Assembly: GCF_022829725.1 (NCBI RefSeq)
Contig: NZ_JAKSYG010000231.1
Location: 33,114-97,113 of the forward strand
Length of the DNA: 64,000 nt
From: Methylobacterium sp. E-005
Lineage (GTDB): Bacteria; Pseudomonadota; Alphaproteobacteria; Rhizobiales; Beijerinckiaceae
Direction: 5' to 3'
The notes under the pieces are model-generated. The model made no database searches. It was given only the letters and a program-made list of their open reading frames with translations, and was not told the origin of the DNA. This document shows, piece after piece, positions 28,832 to 38,436 of the stretch (position 1 is the stretch's first letter; every line of letters begins with the position of its first letter). The position numbers and the translations under genes are program-made.

Positions 28832-30124
28832 TCACCCGGCCCTGCGCTCCGTCCCGCACCACTCGGCCACGAACAGCGCCATGGTGGTCGTGATCCGCTT
28901 CACCGAGGCGAGGCTCACCCGCTCGTCGAAGCCGTGGATGTTCTGGGAGGTCGGGCCGTAGCAGAGGGCCGGCACCCGGTCGTAGAGGGCGTGGACCCGG
29001 GTATCGAGATAGCCCGCCGTCATGAAGCTCTGGAGCGGTGCGCCGATCGCCCGCTCGTGGGCGCGGCCGAGCACCGCCTCGGCCTCCGAGCCTTCCTCCA
29101 GCACGTAGCCCTCGGCGAAGAAGCCGTTGAACACCACCTGCGGCGGGCTGTTGGCGAGGAACGAATCGGTGCGGGAGAAGCTGGTCACCGCAGCCTCGAT
29201 CTCGGCGGCGGCCTGCGCGGCGGTCACGCCCGGATAGAGCGCGACGCGGCAGTGGATCCGGCACCAGGCCGGGACCGAGGAGGCCCAGTCGCCGCCCTCG
29301 ATCTTGCCGATGTTGAGGTTGATCGGGTGATCCTCGGCCTCGAAATGCGGGTGCGACGCCTTCTCGGCGTTCCAGCGGGCCTCGACCTCCCGGAGCGCTC
29401 CGATGACTCGATAGGTGGCGTCGATCGCGTTGGCGCCCGCCCCCATCTCGCGGACATGGACCGGCACGCCCCGGACCTCGACGGTGAACCACAGCACGCC
29501 GGTATTGGCCCGCACGAGCTTCTCGTCCTCCGGCTCGGGGATCAGCACGGCGTCGGCCCGGTAGCCGCGCAGATGGGTCATCAGGGCGCCGTTGCCGGTG
29601 GATTCCTCCTCGACCACCGACTGCACCGTCACGGCGGCCGCCGGCTGGAGGCCGAGGCGGGCGAGCGCGTCGAGGGCGAACAGGTTGGCGGCGTGCCCGG
29701 CCTTCATGTCGCCGGCGCCGCGGCCATACATCCAGTCGCCCTGAATCACCGGATCGAACGGCCGATGGGTCCAGAGGTCGAGGGGACCGGGCGGCACCAC
29801 GTCGACATGGGCCTGCAGGATCAGCGAGCGCCCGGTCTCGGTGCCCGGCCGGTGGTGGCAGACGACGATCGGCGCGTCCGAATGGTGGGCGGCGTCGATC
29901 TTCGAGCCCCCCGGATGGCCCGCGATGGCGTCCCGGTCCATGGCGAAGCGCTCGGTGGCGTAGCCCCGGGCGCGGAACTGCTCGAACACGTAATCCTGGC
30001 AGGCATGCTCTTCACCCCGCAGGGAGGCGAACCGGACCAAAGTCTGCGTGTGGGCGACCTGATCGGCAAACCCCTCCGCCACGGAGGCTTCGATCTCGGC
30101 GGCGAGGGTGGGGTCGAGGGCCAT
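28832..30124 (-). CDS. M20-family metallopeptidase/deacylase (ArgE/DapE-like)
   Basis: The 430-residue protein has the zinc-site motif LQAHVDVVPPG and the catalytic EEESTGNG, with GRGAGDMKAGHAAN as the bridging-aspartate region. A dimerisation domain lies between about residues 210 and 320. The N-terminal MALDPTLAAEIEA and length fit acetylornithine deacetylase-like or carbamoyl-amino acid hydrolases of the M20 group. Substrate unknown. The start is ATG 30124, as an upstream in-frame ATG gives an Arg/Pro-rich leader. Confidence 0.85.
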   Translation of the reverse strand: MALDPTLAAEIEASVAEGFADQVAHTQTLVRFASLRGEEHACQDYVFEQFRARGYATERFAMDRDAIAGHPGGSKIDAAHHSDAPIVVCHHRPGTETGRSLILQAHVDVVPPGPLDLWTHRPFDPVIQGDWMYGRGAGDMKAGHAANLFALDALARLGLQPAAAVTVQSVVEEESTGNGALMTHLRGYRADAVLIPEPEDEKLVRANTGVLWFTVEVRGVPVHVREMGAGANAIDATYRVIGALREVEARWNAEKASHPHFEAEDHPINLNIGKIEGGDWASSVPAWCRIHCRVALYPGVTAAQAAAEIEAAVTSFSRTDSFLANSPPQVVFNGFFAEGYVLEEGSEAEAVLGRAHERAIGAPLQSFMTAGYLDTRVHALYDRVPALCYGPTSQNIHGFDERVSLASVKRITTTMALFVAEWCGTERRAG

Positions 30125-30290
30125 TGGAACTCCGAACCAAGTCTGACCCGGAGGAGGCGCCCGGGTCCGGGCCGCTGTCAACCGGCGGTCGGCGACAGCA
30201 CGGTTCGTGCCGGGCCGCCCGATCCTGGATCAAGGCGACGGCGGACGGGCGCTCAGCAGAGCGTGACTGCGCAGGGCCGGAATCCGCCGG

Positions 30291-30339
30291 AACCTTGGCG
30301 TTGCCAAAGGTTTAGCGTGTCGGCAAACCGTCGCGGTTT
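30291..30339. promoter_or_regulatory. two inverted repeats upstream of the L,D-transpeptidase gene
   Basis: AACCTTGGC-GTT-GCCAAAGGTT (one bulge) is followed by the perfect AAACCG-TCG-CGGTTT at 30325-30339. The second ends 17 bp before the ATG at 30357, so it could act as an operator or a 5' UTR hairpin. No factor is identified. Confidence 0.4.
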
Positions 30340-30356
30340 CCCGTTCGGAGTCTCGC

Positions 30357-30977
30357 ATGCGTATCGGTCTGGTCTCGGTCCTGTCCGGCCTGCTCCTGTG
30401 GGCCGCCGTCCCGGCTTCGGCCTCTGCGGACGTGCTGATCAATGTCGACAAGAGCGCGCAGCGCATGGAGGTCACGGTCGACGGGCAGCCGCGCTATTCC
30501 TGGCCCGTCTCCACGGGGGTCGAGAGCCACGATACCCCCTCCGGGTCCTTCCGCCCGTTCCGGATGGAGCGCACGCACTTCTCGAAGGAGTGGGATGACG
30601 CGCCGATGCCCTTCGCGATGTTCTTCACCAACCAGGGCCACGCCATCCACGGCACCAACCATGTCCGCAACCTGGGTCGGGCCGCCTCGCATGGCTGCGT
30701 GCGCCTGTCAGTGCGCAACGCCGCGACCCTGTTCAACCTCGTGAAGGCCGAGGGCATGGGCCGGACCCGGGTGGTGATCGACGGCGCCGACATGCCGGTG
30801 GCCGCAGGCGGTCGGAGCGAGATCCGCGTCGCCCGTGAGCGCAGCCCCTATGGGGACGCGCTGCAGGCCGATGGCGACCAGATGGGCCGCCGGTCATCGG
30901 CCTCCTACCGCCCGGCCTATGTGCCGGCCCCCGTCTACGGCTATCCGGCCGACATGGACGCGATGGACAGCTGGTAG
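30357..30977 (+). CDS. periplasmic L,D-transpeptidase (YkuD domain)
   Basis: The 206-residue protein has a signal peptide (cleavage likely after PASASA, about residue 24) and a YkuD domain with catalytic motif HGTN (His98) ... SHGCVRLS (Ser111-Cys114; nucleophile Cys114). Such enzymes make 3-3 peptidoglycan cross-links or anchor outer-membrane proteins. The tail is rich in Tyr and Pro (PAYVPAPVYGYP). It is a single-gene unit with a hairpin after the stop. Confidence 0.9.
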   Translation: MRIGLVSVLSGLLLWAAVPASASADVLINVDKSAQRMEVTVDGQPRYSWPVSTGVESHDTPSGSFRPFRMERTHFSKEWDDAPMPFAMFFTNQGHAIHGTNHVRNLGRAASHGCVRLSVRNAATLFNLVKAEGMGRTRVVIDGADMPVAAGGRSEIRVARERSPYGDALQADGDQMGRRSSASYRPAYVPAPVYGYPADMDAMDSW

Positions 30978-30999
30978 GCCAGCCCGCCTCCTAGTGTGG

Positions 31000-31019
31000 C
31001 TGCGCCCCACGGGGCGCAG
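31000..31019 (+). terminator. hairpin after the L,D-transpeptidase gene
   Basis: CTGCGCCCC and GGGGCGCAG form a near-perfect stem 23 bp after the stop, without a T tract. It may be a terminator or an mRNA-stabilising end. Confidence 0.4.
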
Positions 31020-31154
31020 GTGGCGTCCGCCGGAAACGTCATGCGCCGCGGGTCCCGCCCATTGCCGGGGCGGTCGTGCAGACTTAGCTCCCTCGCGGCC
31101 ATAGAGCCCGCGCGGCCCCTGCCGCGACCTGCCACGGACGGAGACACCCCCGAG

Positions 31155-31640
31155 ATGCCTTTCGCTTTCTGCCGGTCCCTTCCCCTGGCCGCCCTGGCGC
31201 TCGCCGCGGCCACCGTGCCGGGTTACGCCCTGGACGTGACGCGCACGGCCGACATCGCCGCGCCCCCGGCCAAGGTCTGGCAGACGATCGGCGAGTTCTG
31301 CGGCATCGGCGACTGGCACCCGGCCATCGAGAAATGCGCCCTGTCCGACAAGGACGGCATGAAGGTCCGCACGCTGAGCCTGAAGGGCGGCGGCACCATC
31401 AAGGAGGAGCAGGTCTCCCGGGACGACAAGGTGATGAGCTACACCTACACGATCCTGGAGAGCCCCCTGCCGGTCTCGGACTACAAGTCGACCCTCTCGG
31501 TCGCCCCGGATGGCTCCGGCTCGAAGGTGACGTGGACCGGCACCTTCAACGCCAAGGGCGCCCCCGACACGGTCGCGGTCGATGCGATCCAGGGCATCTA
31601 CGATTCCGGCCTGAAGGCGCTGGCCGACAAGGCCAAGTAG
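31155..31640 (+). CDS. exported SRPBCC-family (polyketide cyclase/START-like) protein
   Basis: The 161-residue protein has a signal peptide (LPLAALALAAATVPGYA, cleavage near residue 25). The helix-grip domain begins VTRTADIAAPPAKVWQTIGEF and continues through SYTYTILESPLPVSDY to KVTWTGTF. SRPBCC domains bind hydrophobic ligands in a deep pocket; an exported form suggests a periplasmic lipid or aromatic ligand, which is inference. ATG 31155 follows CCGAG. Confidence 0.8.
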   Translation: MPFAFCRSLPLAALALAAATVPGYALDVTRTADIAAPPAKVWQTIGEFCGIGDWHPAIEKCALSDKDGMKVRTLSLKGGGTIKEEQVSRDDKVMSYTYTILESPLPVSDYKSTLSVAPDGSGSKVTWTGTFNAKGAPDTVAVDAIQGIYDSGLKALADKAK

Positions 31641-31836
31641 CCGCTCACGATCCGGCGCGCGGTGTTGATCCGCGACCGCAACGGCGCGCGCCAACCTGTT
31701 CTCGACGTTGCGGAATTCCGCGGCATCGGCGCCCGGTGCCCCGCGTCAATCACCGCCGGGGCGTGTCGCGGCGGCGATTGACCCACTGCCAAGCTCGGCC
31801 CACAACCCGGGCGGCGCAGCCCCGCGCCGCAACAGG

Positions 31837-32181
31837 ATGATCGCCGTGCCCGCGTCCCGTCTTCCGATGCGCCTCAGCCTCGCCGCCCTCGCGGTCGCGG
31901 CGCTGGCGGCCTGCCAGCAGCGTGCGACCCCGGCGGTCATGGAGCCTGCGCCCGTCATCCCGGCCCCGCTGGCCCTGCCGACCGGTAGCGGCTGCGGCCC
32001 CGAGATCGCCCGCACCAAGGCGATCGTCGACAGCGACGTGGCGACCGGCAACCTCAACAAGCCGGTGGGCGACCGCTTCAATGCCGACCTCTCCCAGGCC
32101 GCGGCGGAATGCTCGGCCGGCAAGTCGGGCGAAGCCCTGCATCTGCTCGCCGCCGCCAAGAGCCGCTACGGCTACCGCTGA
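31837..32181 (+). CDS. small lipoprotein of unknown function
   Basis: The 114-residue protein has a type II signal sequence with lipobox LAAC (Cys about residue 28). A Pro-rich linker is followed by a helical region SGCGPEIARTKAIVDSD containing a second and third cysteine. The conserved-looking core KPVGDRFNADLSQAAAEC suggests a folded small domain. Not recognised beyond that. Confidence 0.65.
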   Translation: MIAVPASRLPMRLSLAALAVAALAACQQRATPAVMEPAPVIPAPLALPTGSGCGPEIARTKAIVDSDVATGNLNKPVGDRFNADLSQAAAECSAGKSGEALHLLAAAKSRYGYR

Positions 32182-32253
32182 GCGCGGAGTTTTCCGGTTT
32201 CGCCGCCGTTGGGGATCGTGCCTTCGATCCTCGATGCGCGTCCAAGCCATCCA

Positions 32254-32372
32254 TCTCATTCTGAGGTGCCGGAGCGACCGGCGGCCTCGAAGGAGCCCTT
32301 GGGGATCGCGTGCCCGGCCGGACACCTCCTTCGAGGCCCGTGTCGCGGTCACCTGAGGCTGAGGAGGCCGGA
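32254..32372. repeat. long inverted repeat, family 2, copy 2
   Basis: Arms CTCATTCTGAGGTG and CACCTGAGGCTGAG surround GGCCTCGAAGGAG and CTCCTTCGAGGCC. It is recognisably the same element as 25245-25370 with diverged outer arms. It lies between convergent genes. Confidence 0.82.
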
Positions 32373-32392
32373 TGGGACAGGCGTAGCCCGGT

Positions 32393-33397
32393 CTAGATCA
32401 CGAACAGCAGGTTCAGCCCGGCGCGCCGGAACCCTTCCTCCGCGATCTTGAGGTCGAGCCCGTAGGACGCGATGTCGTCCGCCACCGGGTCGAGGTTCGG
32501 TGCCCGGTGCTGGTGCAGGTGCTTGATGTAGCTGTGGCAGGTCGTGCAGGTCTCGACCTGGACGTCCTTCGACACCTCGTCGAGGCCGTAATAACTGATC
32601 CCCTCGCCGGAGCCGCAGGCGGTGCAGCGGATCCGGACGTGGTTCCAGTAGGTGCCGCACAGCGAGCAGCTGAGATACCGGGCCTTGTCGGCCGGGGTCC
32701 AGCCGACCACGACGCTCGCCACCGGCGCGCCGCCGCAGCAGGGGCAGACGCCGTCGGCCACGGGCTTCAACGCCTTTGTGTCGAGCCGCGCGGCCTGCTC
32801 GGCGAGGCGGACCTGCAGGGCCGCCGAGACGAACACGCATTCGGCGATCCGGTCCACCGGCAGCGCCCCCTCGAACACCTGCAGGGCAAGGTCGAGGCGG
32901 TCCTCCCGGGAGGCCGCCCGCAGGCTCGCCCGCGCTGCGGCGGAGGCCTCGGGCGCCGTCGTGAGATTTACCGCGTCGAGCAGCGCCAGCAGGCTTTCGT
33001 CGAAGCCGGGATCGGCCTCCAGGCTGTGCCGGGACAGAGGCGGCATCCCGTGCTCGCTCCGCAGCGCCAGATCGGCGCCGTCCGGCGGCGGCGGAAGCGC
33101 CACCTGGGCTTGAATCGCGGCCTGAGCGCGGGCGACCTCAGCTACGAACCGGAGATAGGCCTCCAGCGGATGCCCGGGTGCGGCCTCGTCCAAGCGGGCC
33201 GCGCGGTCGGCGAACAGGGTCGTGGGATCCGGCAGGCGCACGAACGGCACCGAGCCGGAGATCCCGATCTTGTCGGGATCGGGCTTCAGCTCGTTGAAGT
33301 CCCGGCGGCGCGGCTTTGGTGCCTCGGCGGGCGTTGGGGTCTTGTCCGCGGCCGGGGCCGGGGCCGCGGGTTTGCGCCTGAAGAAATTGGCCACCAC
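32393..33397 (-). CDS. fdhE: formate dehydrogenase accessory protein FdhE
   Basis: The 334-residue cytoplasmic chaperone is required for maturation of the respiratory formate dehydrogenase. A Pro/Ala-rich N-terminal tail precedes the FdhE domain. Rubredoxin-like cysteine pairs are visible: CPCCGG, CSLCGTYW, CTACGS and CTTCHSY. The start is GTG 33397, immediately after the stop of the gamma-subunit gene (TGA-GTG), so it is translationally coupled. Last gene of the operon. Confidence 0.93.
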   Translation of the reverse strand: MVANFFRRKPAAPAPAADKTPTPAEAPKPRRRDFNELKPDPDKIGISGSVPFVRLPDPTTLFADRAARLDEAAPGHPLEAYLRFVAEVARAQAAIQAQVALPPPPDGADLALRSEHGMPPLSRHSLEADPGFDESLLALLDAVNLTTAPEASAAARASLRAASREDRLDLALQVFEGALPVDRIAECVFVSAALQVRLAEQAARLDTKALKPVADGVCPCCGGAPVASVVVGWTPADKARYLSCSLCGTYWNHVRIRCTACGSGEGISYYGLDEVSKDVQVETCTTCHSYIKHLHQHRAPNLDPVADDIASYGLDLKIAEEGFRRAGLNLLFVI

Positions 33398-34120
33398 TCA
33401 GGATCCGCGCTTGTCCACCGAGCCGTGGCGCGCCTTGCCGCCGGCGATCTGCCGGAACCACTTGCGGTGATGCCGGTAGGCCCAGCCGCCCGTCACCGTG
33501 CCGCGGACCATCGCTCGGCCGGTGCCCCGCACCCAGATGCCGGCATAGATGTGCACCACGATGATCGCGATGGCGATCACGGCGGCGAGCGAGTGGGCCA
33601 GCAGCGCCCAGCGCTGCGTCTCGATCGAGGTGAGGCCGCTGAAATAAGTGTTCCAGATCACGAGGCCGGTGACGAACATCACGCCGATCAGGGCGGTCTG
33701 GCCCCAAAATACGCCCTTCTGGCCGGCATTGTACTTGCCGAGTTCCGGCAGCCGGTCCTCGCGGTTGGTGACCACGTCGCCGATATGCTTCGTCCACTCG
33801 ACATCGTCCTTGTTGGGGATGTTGAGCTTCCAGAAGCGCACGAACAGGAAGAAGAAGCTGATCGCCAGCGCCACGCCGAACCACGGGTGGATCGCCCGGG
33901 TCGCCTGTCCGCCGCCGAACAGGCCGGTGAGGGAGAACAGGTAGGGCGTGAACATCGCCAGACCCGAGAGGGTCAGCACCGTGAACAGGATCGCGGTGAT
34001 CCAGTGATTCACGCGCTGCACGCCGGTGTAGCGCGGGACGTACAGCACCTCCGGCGCCTCGGACTTGGCGTGGTGCAGGGGGCGGGAGTCGCCGTCCCGG
34101 ATATCGGTCTGGATCGTCAT
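33398..34120 (-). CDS. fdoI: formate dehydrogenase gamma subunit (cytochrome b556)
   Basis: The 240-residue membrane protein has four hydrophobic segments and passes electrons from the Fe-S subunit to quinone. Candidate haem ligands are His in RVNHWITA, AIHPWFG and the last-helix VVHIYAGIW, matching the FdnI/FdoI family. It is separated from the beta-subunit gene by 268 bp that carry an inverted repeat, which is unusual for this operon. Confidence 0.93.
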   Translation of the reverse strand: MTIQTDIRDGDSRPLHHAKSEAPEVLYVPRYTGVQRVNHWITAILFTVLTLSGLAMFTPYLFSLTGLFGGGQATRAIHPWFGVALAISFFFLFVRFWKLNIPNKDDVEWTKHIGDVVTNREDRLPELGKYNAGQKGVFWGQTALIGVMFVTGLVIWNTYFSGLTSIETQRWALLAHSLAAVIAIAIIVVHIYAGIWVRGTGRAMVRGTVTGGWAYRHHRKWFRQIAGGKARHGSVDKRGS

Positions 34121-34250
34121 CGGCCTTCTCGCGCCTGACGGGCCGGCTCCGCATCGCGGCGGAGGTGGCTCTGAGATTGAAGATAGGGCCTGTCGGCTCC
34201 ATCGTCGCCGGTTTTCCGGCCCCTACCCTGAGAGGAGGGACCGCGGGTCC

Positions 34251-34350
34251 CCTCTCCCGTGCGGGAGAGGGACAGGGTGAGGGCTACGACCTATCCGGAA
34301 AGACCTGATCCCTCACCCCAACCCTCTCCCGCTCGGGAGAGGGGGCGCGT
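34251..34350. repeat. inverted repeat, family 4 (CTCTCCCG type), inside the fdo operon
   Basis: Two hairpins, CCTCTCCCGTGCGGGAGAGG and CCTCTCCCGCTCGGGAGAGG, flank an outer pair CAGGGTGAGGG and CCCTCACCC. It fills much of the 268-bp gap between fdoH and fdoI and would be transcribed as a strong structure. Confidence 0.85.
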
Positions 34351-34388
34351 TGCGTCTCCCGGGCCGCGTCGGCAGCCCGGGATGCCTA

Positions 34389-35324
34389 TCAGTGTGGCCT
34401 GGCCTCGTCGCCGCCGGAGTCGCGGCGCTTGGTCTCGTCGTACTCGACCGCCTCTTCCTCTTCCTCGGGCACGACCTCGTTCGGGCCGGCCGTCACGTAG
34501 TGAAAGAAGCCCGCCACTGCGGCGAAGCCCATCGCGGCGAGACCGAACACCTTGGCGCCGCCCTTCCAGAAGGCCACCAGCGGCGAGATCTTCGGGTCGT
34601 TCGGCAGGCCGGCGTAGAGGCTCGGCTGATCAGCGTGGTGCAGCACGTACATGACGTGCGTGCCGCCGACGCCGGCCGGGTCGTAGAGGCCGGCGTGCTC
34701 GAAGCCGCGCGACTTCAGATCGACGATGCGGGTCTCGGCCTGTTCGATCATGGCCTGCTTGGTGCCGAACATGATCGAGCCGGTCGGGCAGGCCTTGGCG
34801 CAGGCCGGAGCCTGCCCCACCGCCACCCGGTCCGAGCACAGGGTGCACTTGTACGCCTTGTGGTCGGTCTGGCTGATGCGCGGGATGTTGAAGGGGCAGC
34901 CCTTCACGCAGTAGCCACAGCCGATGCAGTTCTCCTCGATGAAGTCGACGATGCCGTTGGAGTACTGCACGATCGCACCGGGGGACGGGCAGGCCTTCAG
35001 GCAGCCCGGCTCGGTGCAGTGCATGCAGCCGTCCTTGCGGATCAGCCATTCGAGGTTGTTGGTCTCCGGGTTCTCGTACTCGGTGAACCGCATCAGGGTC
35101 CACGACTTCGGCGTGAGGTCGTGGGGGTTCTGGTAGGTGCCCGTGTTGACACCGATGTCGTCGCGCAGGTCGTTCCACTCCTCGCAGGCCGATTGGCAGG
35201 CCTTGCAGCCGATGCACTTCGACACGTCGATGAGCTTGGCGACCTCCACCTGGCGGCGGATCTCCGGCGGCGTCTCCGTCGAGGCGGAGCGCTGGCGGAT
35301 GTCGAGGGAGCTGTAGTCAGCCAT
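34389..35324 (-). CDS. fdoH: formate dehydrogenase beta (iron-sulfur) subunit
   Basis: The 311-residue subunit carries four [4Fe-4S] clusters that link the Mo active site to cytochrome b. Cysteine groups include CIGCKACQSAC, CMHCTEPGCLKAC, CIGCGYCVKGC and CTLCSDR...CAKAC. A single C-terminal membrane helix (KVFGLAAMGFAAVAGFFHYV) anchors it, followed by an acidic tail. ATG 35324 lies 15 bp after the alpha-subunit stop. Confidence 0.95.
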   Translation of the reverse strand: MADYSSLDIRQRSASTETPPEIRRQVEVAKLIDVSKCIGCKACQSACEEWNDLRDDIGVNTGTYQNPHDLTPKSWTLMRFTEYENPETNNLEWLIRKDGCMHCTEPGCLKACPSPGAIVQYSNGIVDFIEENCIGCGYCVKGCPFNIPRISQTDHKAYKCTLCSDRVAVGQAPACAKACPTGSIMFGTKQAMIEQAETRIVDLKSRGFEHAGLYDPAGVGGTHVMYVLHHADQPSLYAGLPNDPKISPLVAFWKGGAKVFGLAAMGFAAVAGFFHYVTAGPNEVVPEEEEEAVEYDETKRRDSGGDEARPH

Positions 35325-35339
35325 GTTTGCCGCTCCCCC

Positions 35340-38300
35340 TTACGCGACCGCGTCCGACGGAGGCGTGGTCGGCTCGATATTCACGAGCCAGGCCTTGAAC
35401 TCCGGCGTCTCGGTGTTCGCGTCGCCGACGACGGGCGTCAGCGAGTTCGGGTGCCATCCTTTCTTGGTCAGGCCCATGAAGCCCCAGTGCTGCGGGATGC
35501 CGACGACGTGGACGGGCTTGCCGTCGCAGATCAGCGGCTTGATGCGCTTCGTCACCAGGGCCTTGGCCTTGAGCGAGCCGCGCTTCGACCAGACGCGGAC
35601 CCACGAGCCCTTGGCGATGCCCTTCTCCTTGGCGAGTTCCTCCGAGATCTCCACGAAGGCCTCCGGCTGGAGGATCGCGTTGATCCGGGCGTGCTTGGTC
35701 CACCCGTGGAAGTGCTCGGTCAGGCGGTAGCTCGTCGCCGCGTAGGGGAATTCCTCCACGGTGCCGAGATCGGCCAGATCGTCCTTGAAGATCCGGGACG
35801 CGGGCGCGCCCTTGATCCGCGGGAAGGCGAGGTTGGCCATTGGGGACTCGAAGGGCTCGTAATGCGCCGGGAACGGCCCGTCGCGCATGAGACCGCGGGT
35901 CCACAGGCGGGCGACGCCCTCCTGGTTCAGGATGAACGGTCCGACGCCCTTATCGGGGGCGACGGTCACGCCGTAATCCGGCACGTCGAAGCCGATCCAC
36001 TGCTTGCCGTTCCACTCGATGAGCTTCTTCTTCTCCGACCACGGACGACCCTCGGGGTCGCACGAGGCGCGGTTGTAGAGAACGCGTCGGTTGGCCGGCC
36101 ACGCGAAGGCCCAGTTCGGGGCGATGCCGCGGTCGCCGGGATCGGTGTTGTCCCGGCGGGCCATGGTGTTGCCCTTCTCGGTGTAGCAGCCCGAGTAGAT
36201 CCAGCAGCCGCAGGCCGTGGTCCCGTCGTCCTTGAGCTGGGCGAAGCCGTCGACCTGCTTGCCCGCCGGGATGATGGTCCCGTTGAGGTCCGGGGTCGGC
36301 GCCACCGTGTAGCCGTTGAGCTCGCGGGCGAGCTCCGTCGGCGTCGGCGACTCGGCCATCGCGTAGTCCCACTTCAGATTGACGATCGGGTCCGGAAAGG
36401 CCCCGCCGTCCTTCTTGTAGGCCGCTTTCACGCGGAGGAAGATCTCCGACATGATCTCGATGTCCGAGCGGCACTCGCCCGGCGGCTCCTGCGCCTGCCA
36501 GTGCCACTGCAGCCAGCGGCTGGAATTGGACAGCGAGCCTTCCTCCTCCACGAACAGGGTGGTCGGAAGCTCGAACACCTCGGTCTGGATCTTGGTCGGA
36601 TCGACGTCGTTGTACTCGCCGTGGTTCTCCCAGAACCGGGCCGTCTCGGTCTTGAGCGGATCCATCACCACGATGAACTTCATCTTGGAGAAGGCTTCCG
36701 TCATCTTGGCGCGATTCGGGAACGACATCAGGGGGTTGAAGCCCTGGATGACGTAGCCGGTCATCTTGCCCTGCTTGGCGAGCTCGAACCCGCGCAGCAC
36801 GTCGTAGGTCGGCACGTCGAGCTTGGGCAGGTAGTCGTACGCCCAGTCGTTCTCCTTGGTGGCCTTGTCGCCCCACATCGCCTTCTGGAACGAGACGAAG
36901 AACTTGTTGTAGTTCTGCCAGTAGCTCGTCTGCCCCGGACGCAGCGGCTTGAACTGCCGCTTGGCGATGTAGCTCGCGTAGTCGGGCTCCTTCTCCACCG
37001 GGATGTTGAGATATCCGGGGATCAGGTTCGACATCAGGCCGATATCGGTCAGCCCCTGGATGTTGGAGTGACCGCGCAGGGCCTGCATGCCGCCGCCGAG
37101 CACGCCGATGTTTCCGAGCAGGGTCTGCACGACGCACATCGAGCGGATGTTCTGCGAGCCCTTGGAGTGATGGGTCCAGCCGAGCGCGTAGAGGGAGGCC
37201 ATCGACTTCTCGGGGGAAGCCGTGGTCGCCATCATCTCGCAGACCTTCAGGAAGGTCTCCTTGGGCGAGCCGCAGATCTTCTCGACCATCTCCGGGGTGT
37301 AGATCGAGACGTGCTTCTTCAGGAGCTGCATCACACAGCGCGGATGCTGCATCGTCTCGTCGACCACGGCGTAGCCGTCGGGGCCGATCTCGTAGTCCCA
37401 GGTGGTCTTGTCGTAGTCGCGCTTGTCCGCGTCGTAGCCCGTGAACAGCCCGTCCTGGAAGTCGTAGCCCTCGCGGACCACGTACCCGGCGTTGGTGTAG
37501 GCCGAAACGTAGCGGTGCTGCAGTTTGTCGTTGTCGAGCAGATACTTGGCCACGCCCGACAGGAACGCGATGTCAGTCCCCTGCCGGATCGGGCAGTAGA
37601 GATCGGCCACCGACGCCGTGCGGGTGAAGCGCGGATCGACGACGATCAGCTTGGCATTGTTATGGGCTTTCGCCTCGACGACCCACTTGAAGCCGCAGGG
37701 ATGCGCCTCGGCGGCATTGCCGCCCATCACGGTGATCACGTCCGCGTGCTTGATGTCCATCCAGAGGTTGGTCATCGCACCGCGTCCGAAGGAGGGCGCC
37801 AAACTGGCGACCGACGGACCGTGTCAAACCCTGGCCTGATTATCGAAGACCAGGGCCCCCATGCTTCGGACTGTCTTGTAGGTCAGCCACGCGGTCTCGT
37901 TGGTGGTGGCCGATGCGCCGAGAAAGCCCATCGTGGTCCAGCGGTTGACCGTGAGGTCGCCGTTCTTGGCCACGAAGTTCTTGTCCCGGTCCTCCTTCAG
38001 GAGCTGGGCGATCCGGTCCAGGGCGAAGTCCCAGGACACGCGCTTGAACTCGGAGGAGCCCGGAGCCCGGTGGAGCGGGTACTTCGTGCGGGTCTCGGCA
38101 TGCACGAAGTCGAGCAGCGCCGAGCCCTTCGGGCAGAGCGTGCCGCGATTGATCGGGTGATCGGGATCACCCTCGATATGCATCACCGAGGAGCGCGCGT
38201 TCTTCGAACGGTCCCCGAGGCTATAGAGGATGACGCCGCACGCGACCGAGCAGTACGGGCACGTGTTGCGGGTCTCGCGCATCTGCGCGAGCTTGAACGG

Positions 38301-38420
38301 CCGCACTGCGGCCGCCATGGCGGGCTCAAGTCCGCCGAATCCGAGCGCGCCCAGCGACCCGCCCGCGAGGCTGGCACCGGCCCCCTTGAGCAGGCCACGC
38401 CTTGAGACCTGGACCGTCAT
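35340..38420 (-). CDS. fdoG: formate dehydrogenase alpha subunit, selenocysteine-containing (TGA 37824-37826 read as Sec)
   Basis: This is a 1026-residue molybdo-bis-MGD enzyme that oxidises formate in the periplasm. It has a twin-arginine signal (SRRGLLKGAG) and [4Fe-4S] ligands Cys54, Cys57, Cys61 and Cys96. The in-frame TGA is codon 199 in the context QARV-U-HGPSVASLAP, exactly the Sec site of E. coli FdnG/FdoG (QARV-U-HGPTVASLAP). The frame is otherwise open from ATG 38420 to TAA 35340. An 18-nt SECIS-like hairpin follows the TGA. Automated callers would split it into two proteins. First gene of fdoG-fdoH-fdoI-fdhE. The start has GGAGCGGAG just upstream. Confidence 0.95.
37795..37812 (-). 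promoter_or_regulatory. bacterial SECIS element of fdoG
   Basis: On the coding strand, 11 nt after the TGA comes GGTCGCCAGTTTGGCGCC. It folds as GG, bulged U, CGCCA stem, GUU loop, UGGCG, CC. E. coli fdhF and fdnG have GGU-stem-loops of 17-18 nt at the same distance, with the bulged U and a GU in the loop recognised by SelB. Confidence 0.85.
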
Positions 38421-38436
38421 CTCCGCTCCATAAAAG

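Noticed and set aside
34350..38405. 1351-codon open frame on the plus strand opposite fdoG-fdoH
   Set aside because: It is the antisense shadow of GC-rich coding sequence. Its translation is low-complexity Arg/Gly/Val/Leu without domains, while the minus strand encodes clear formate dehydrogenase subunits.
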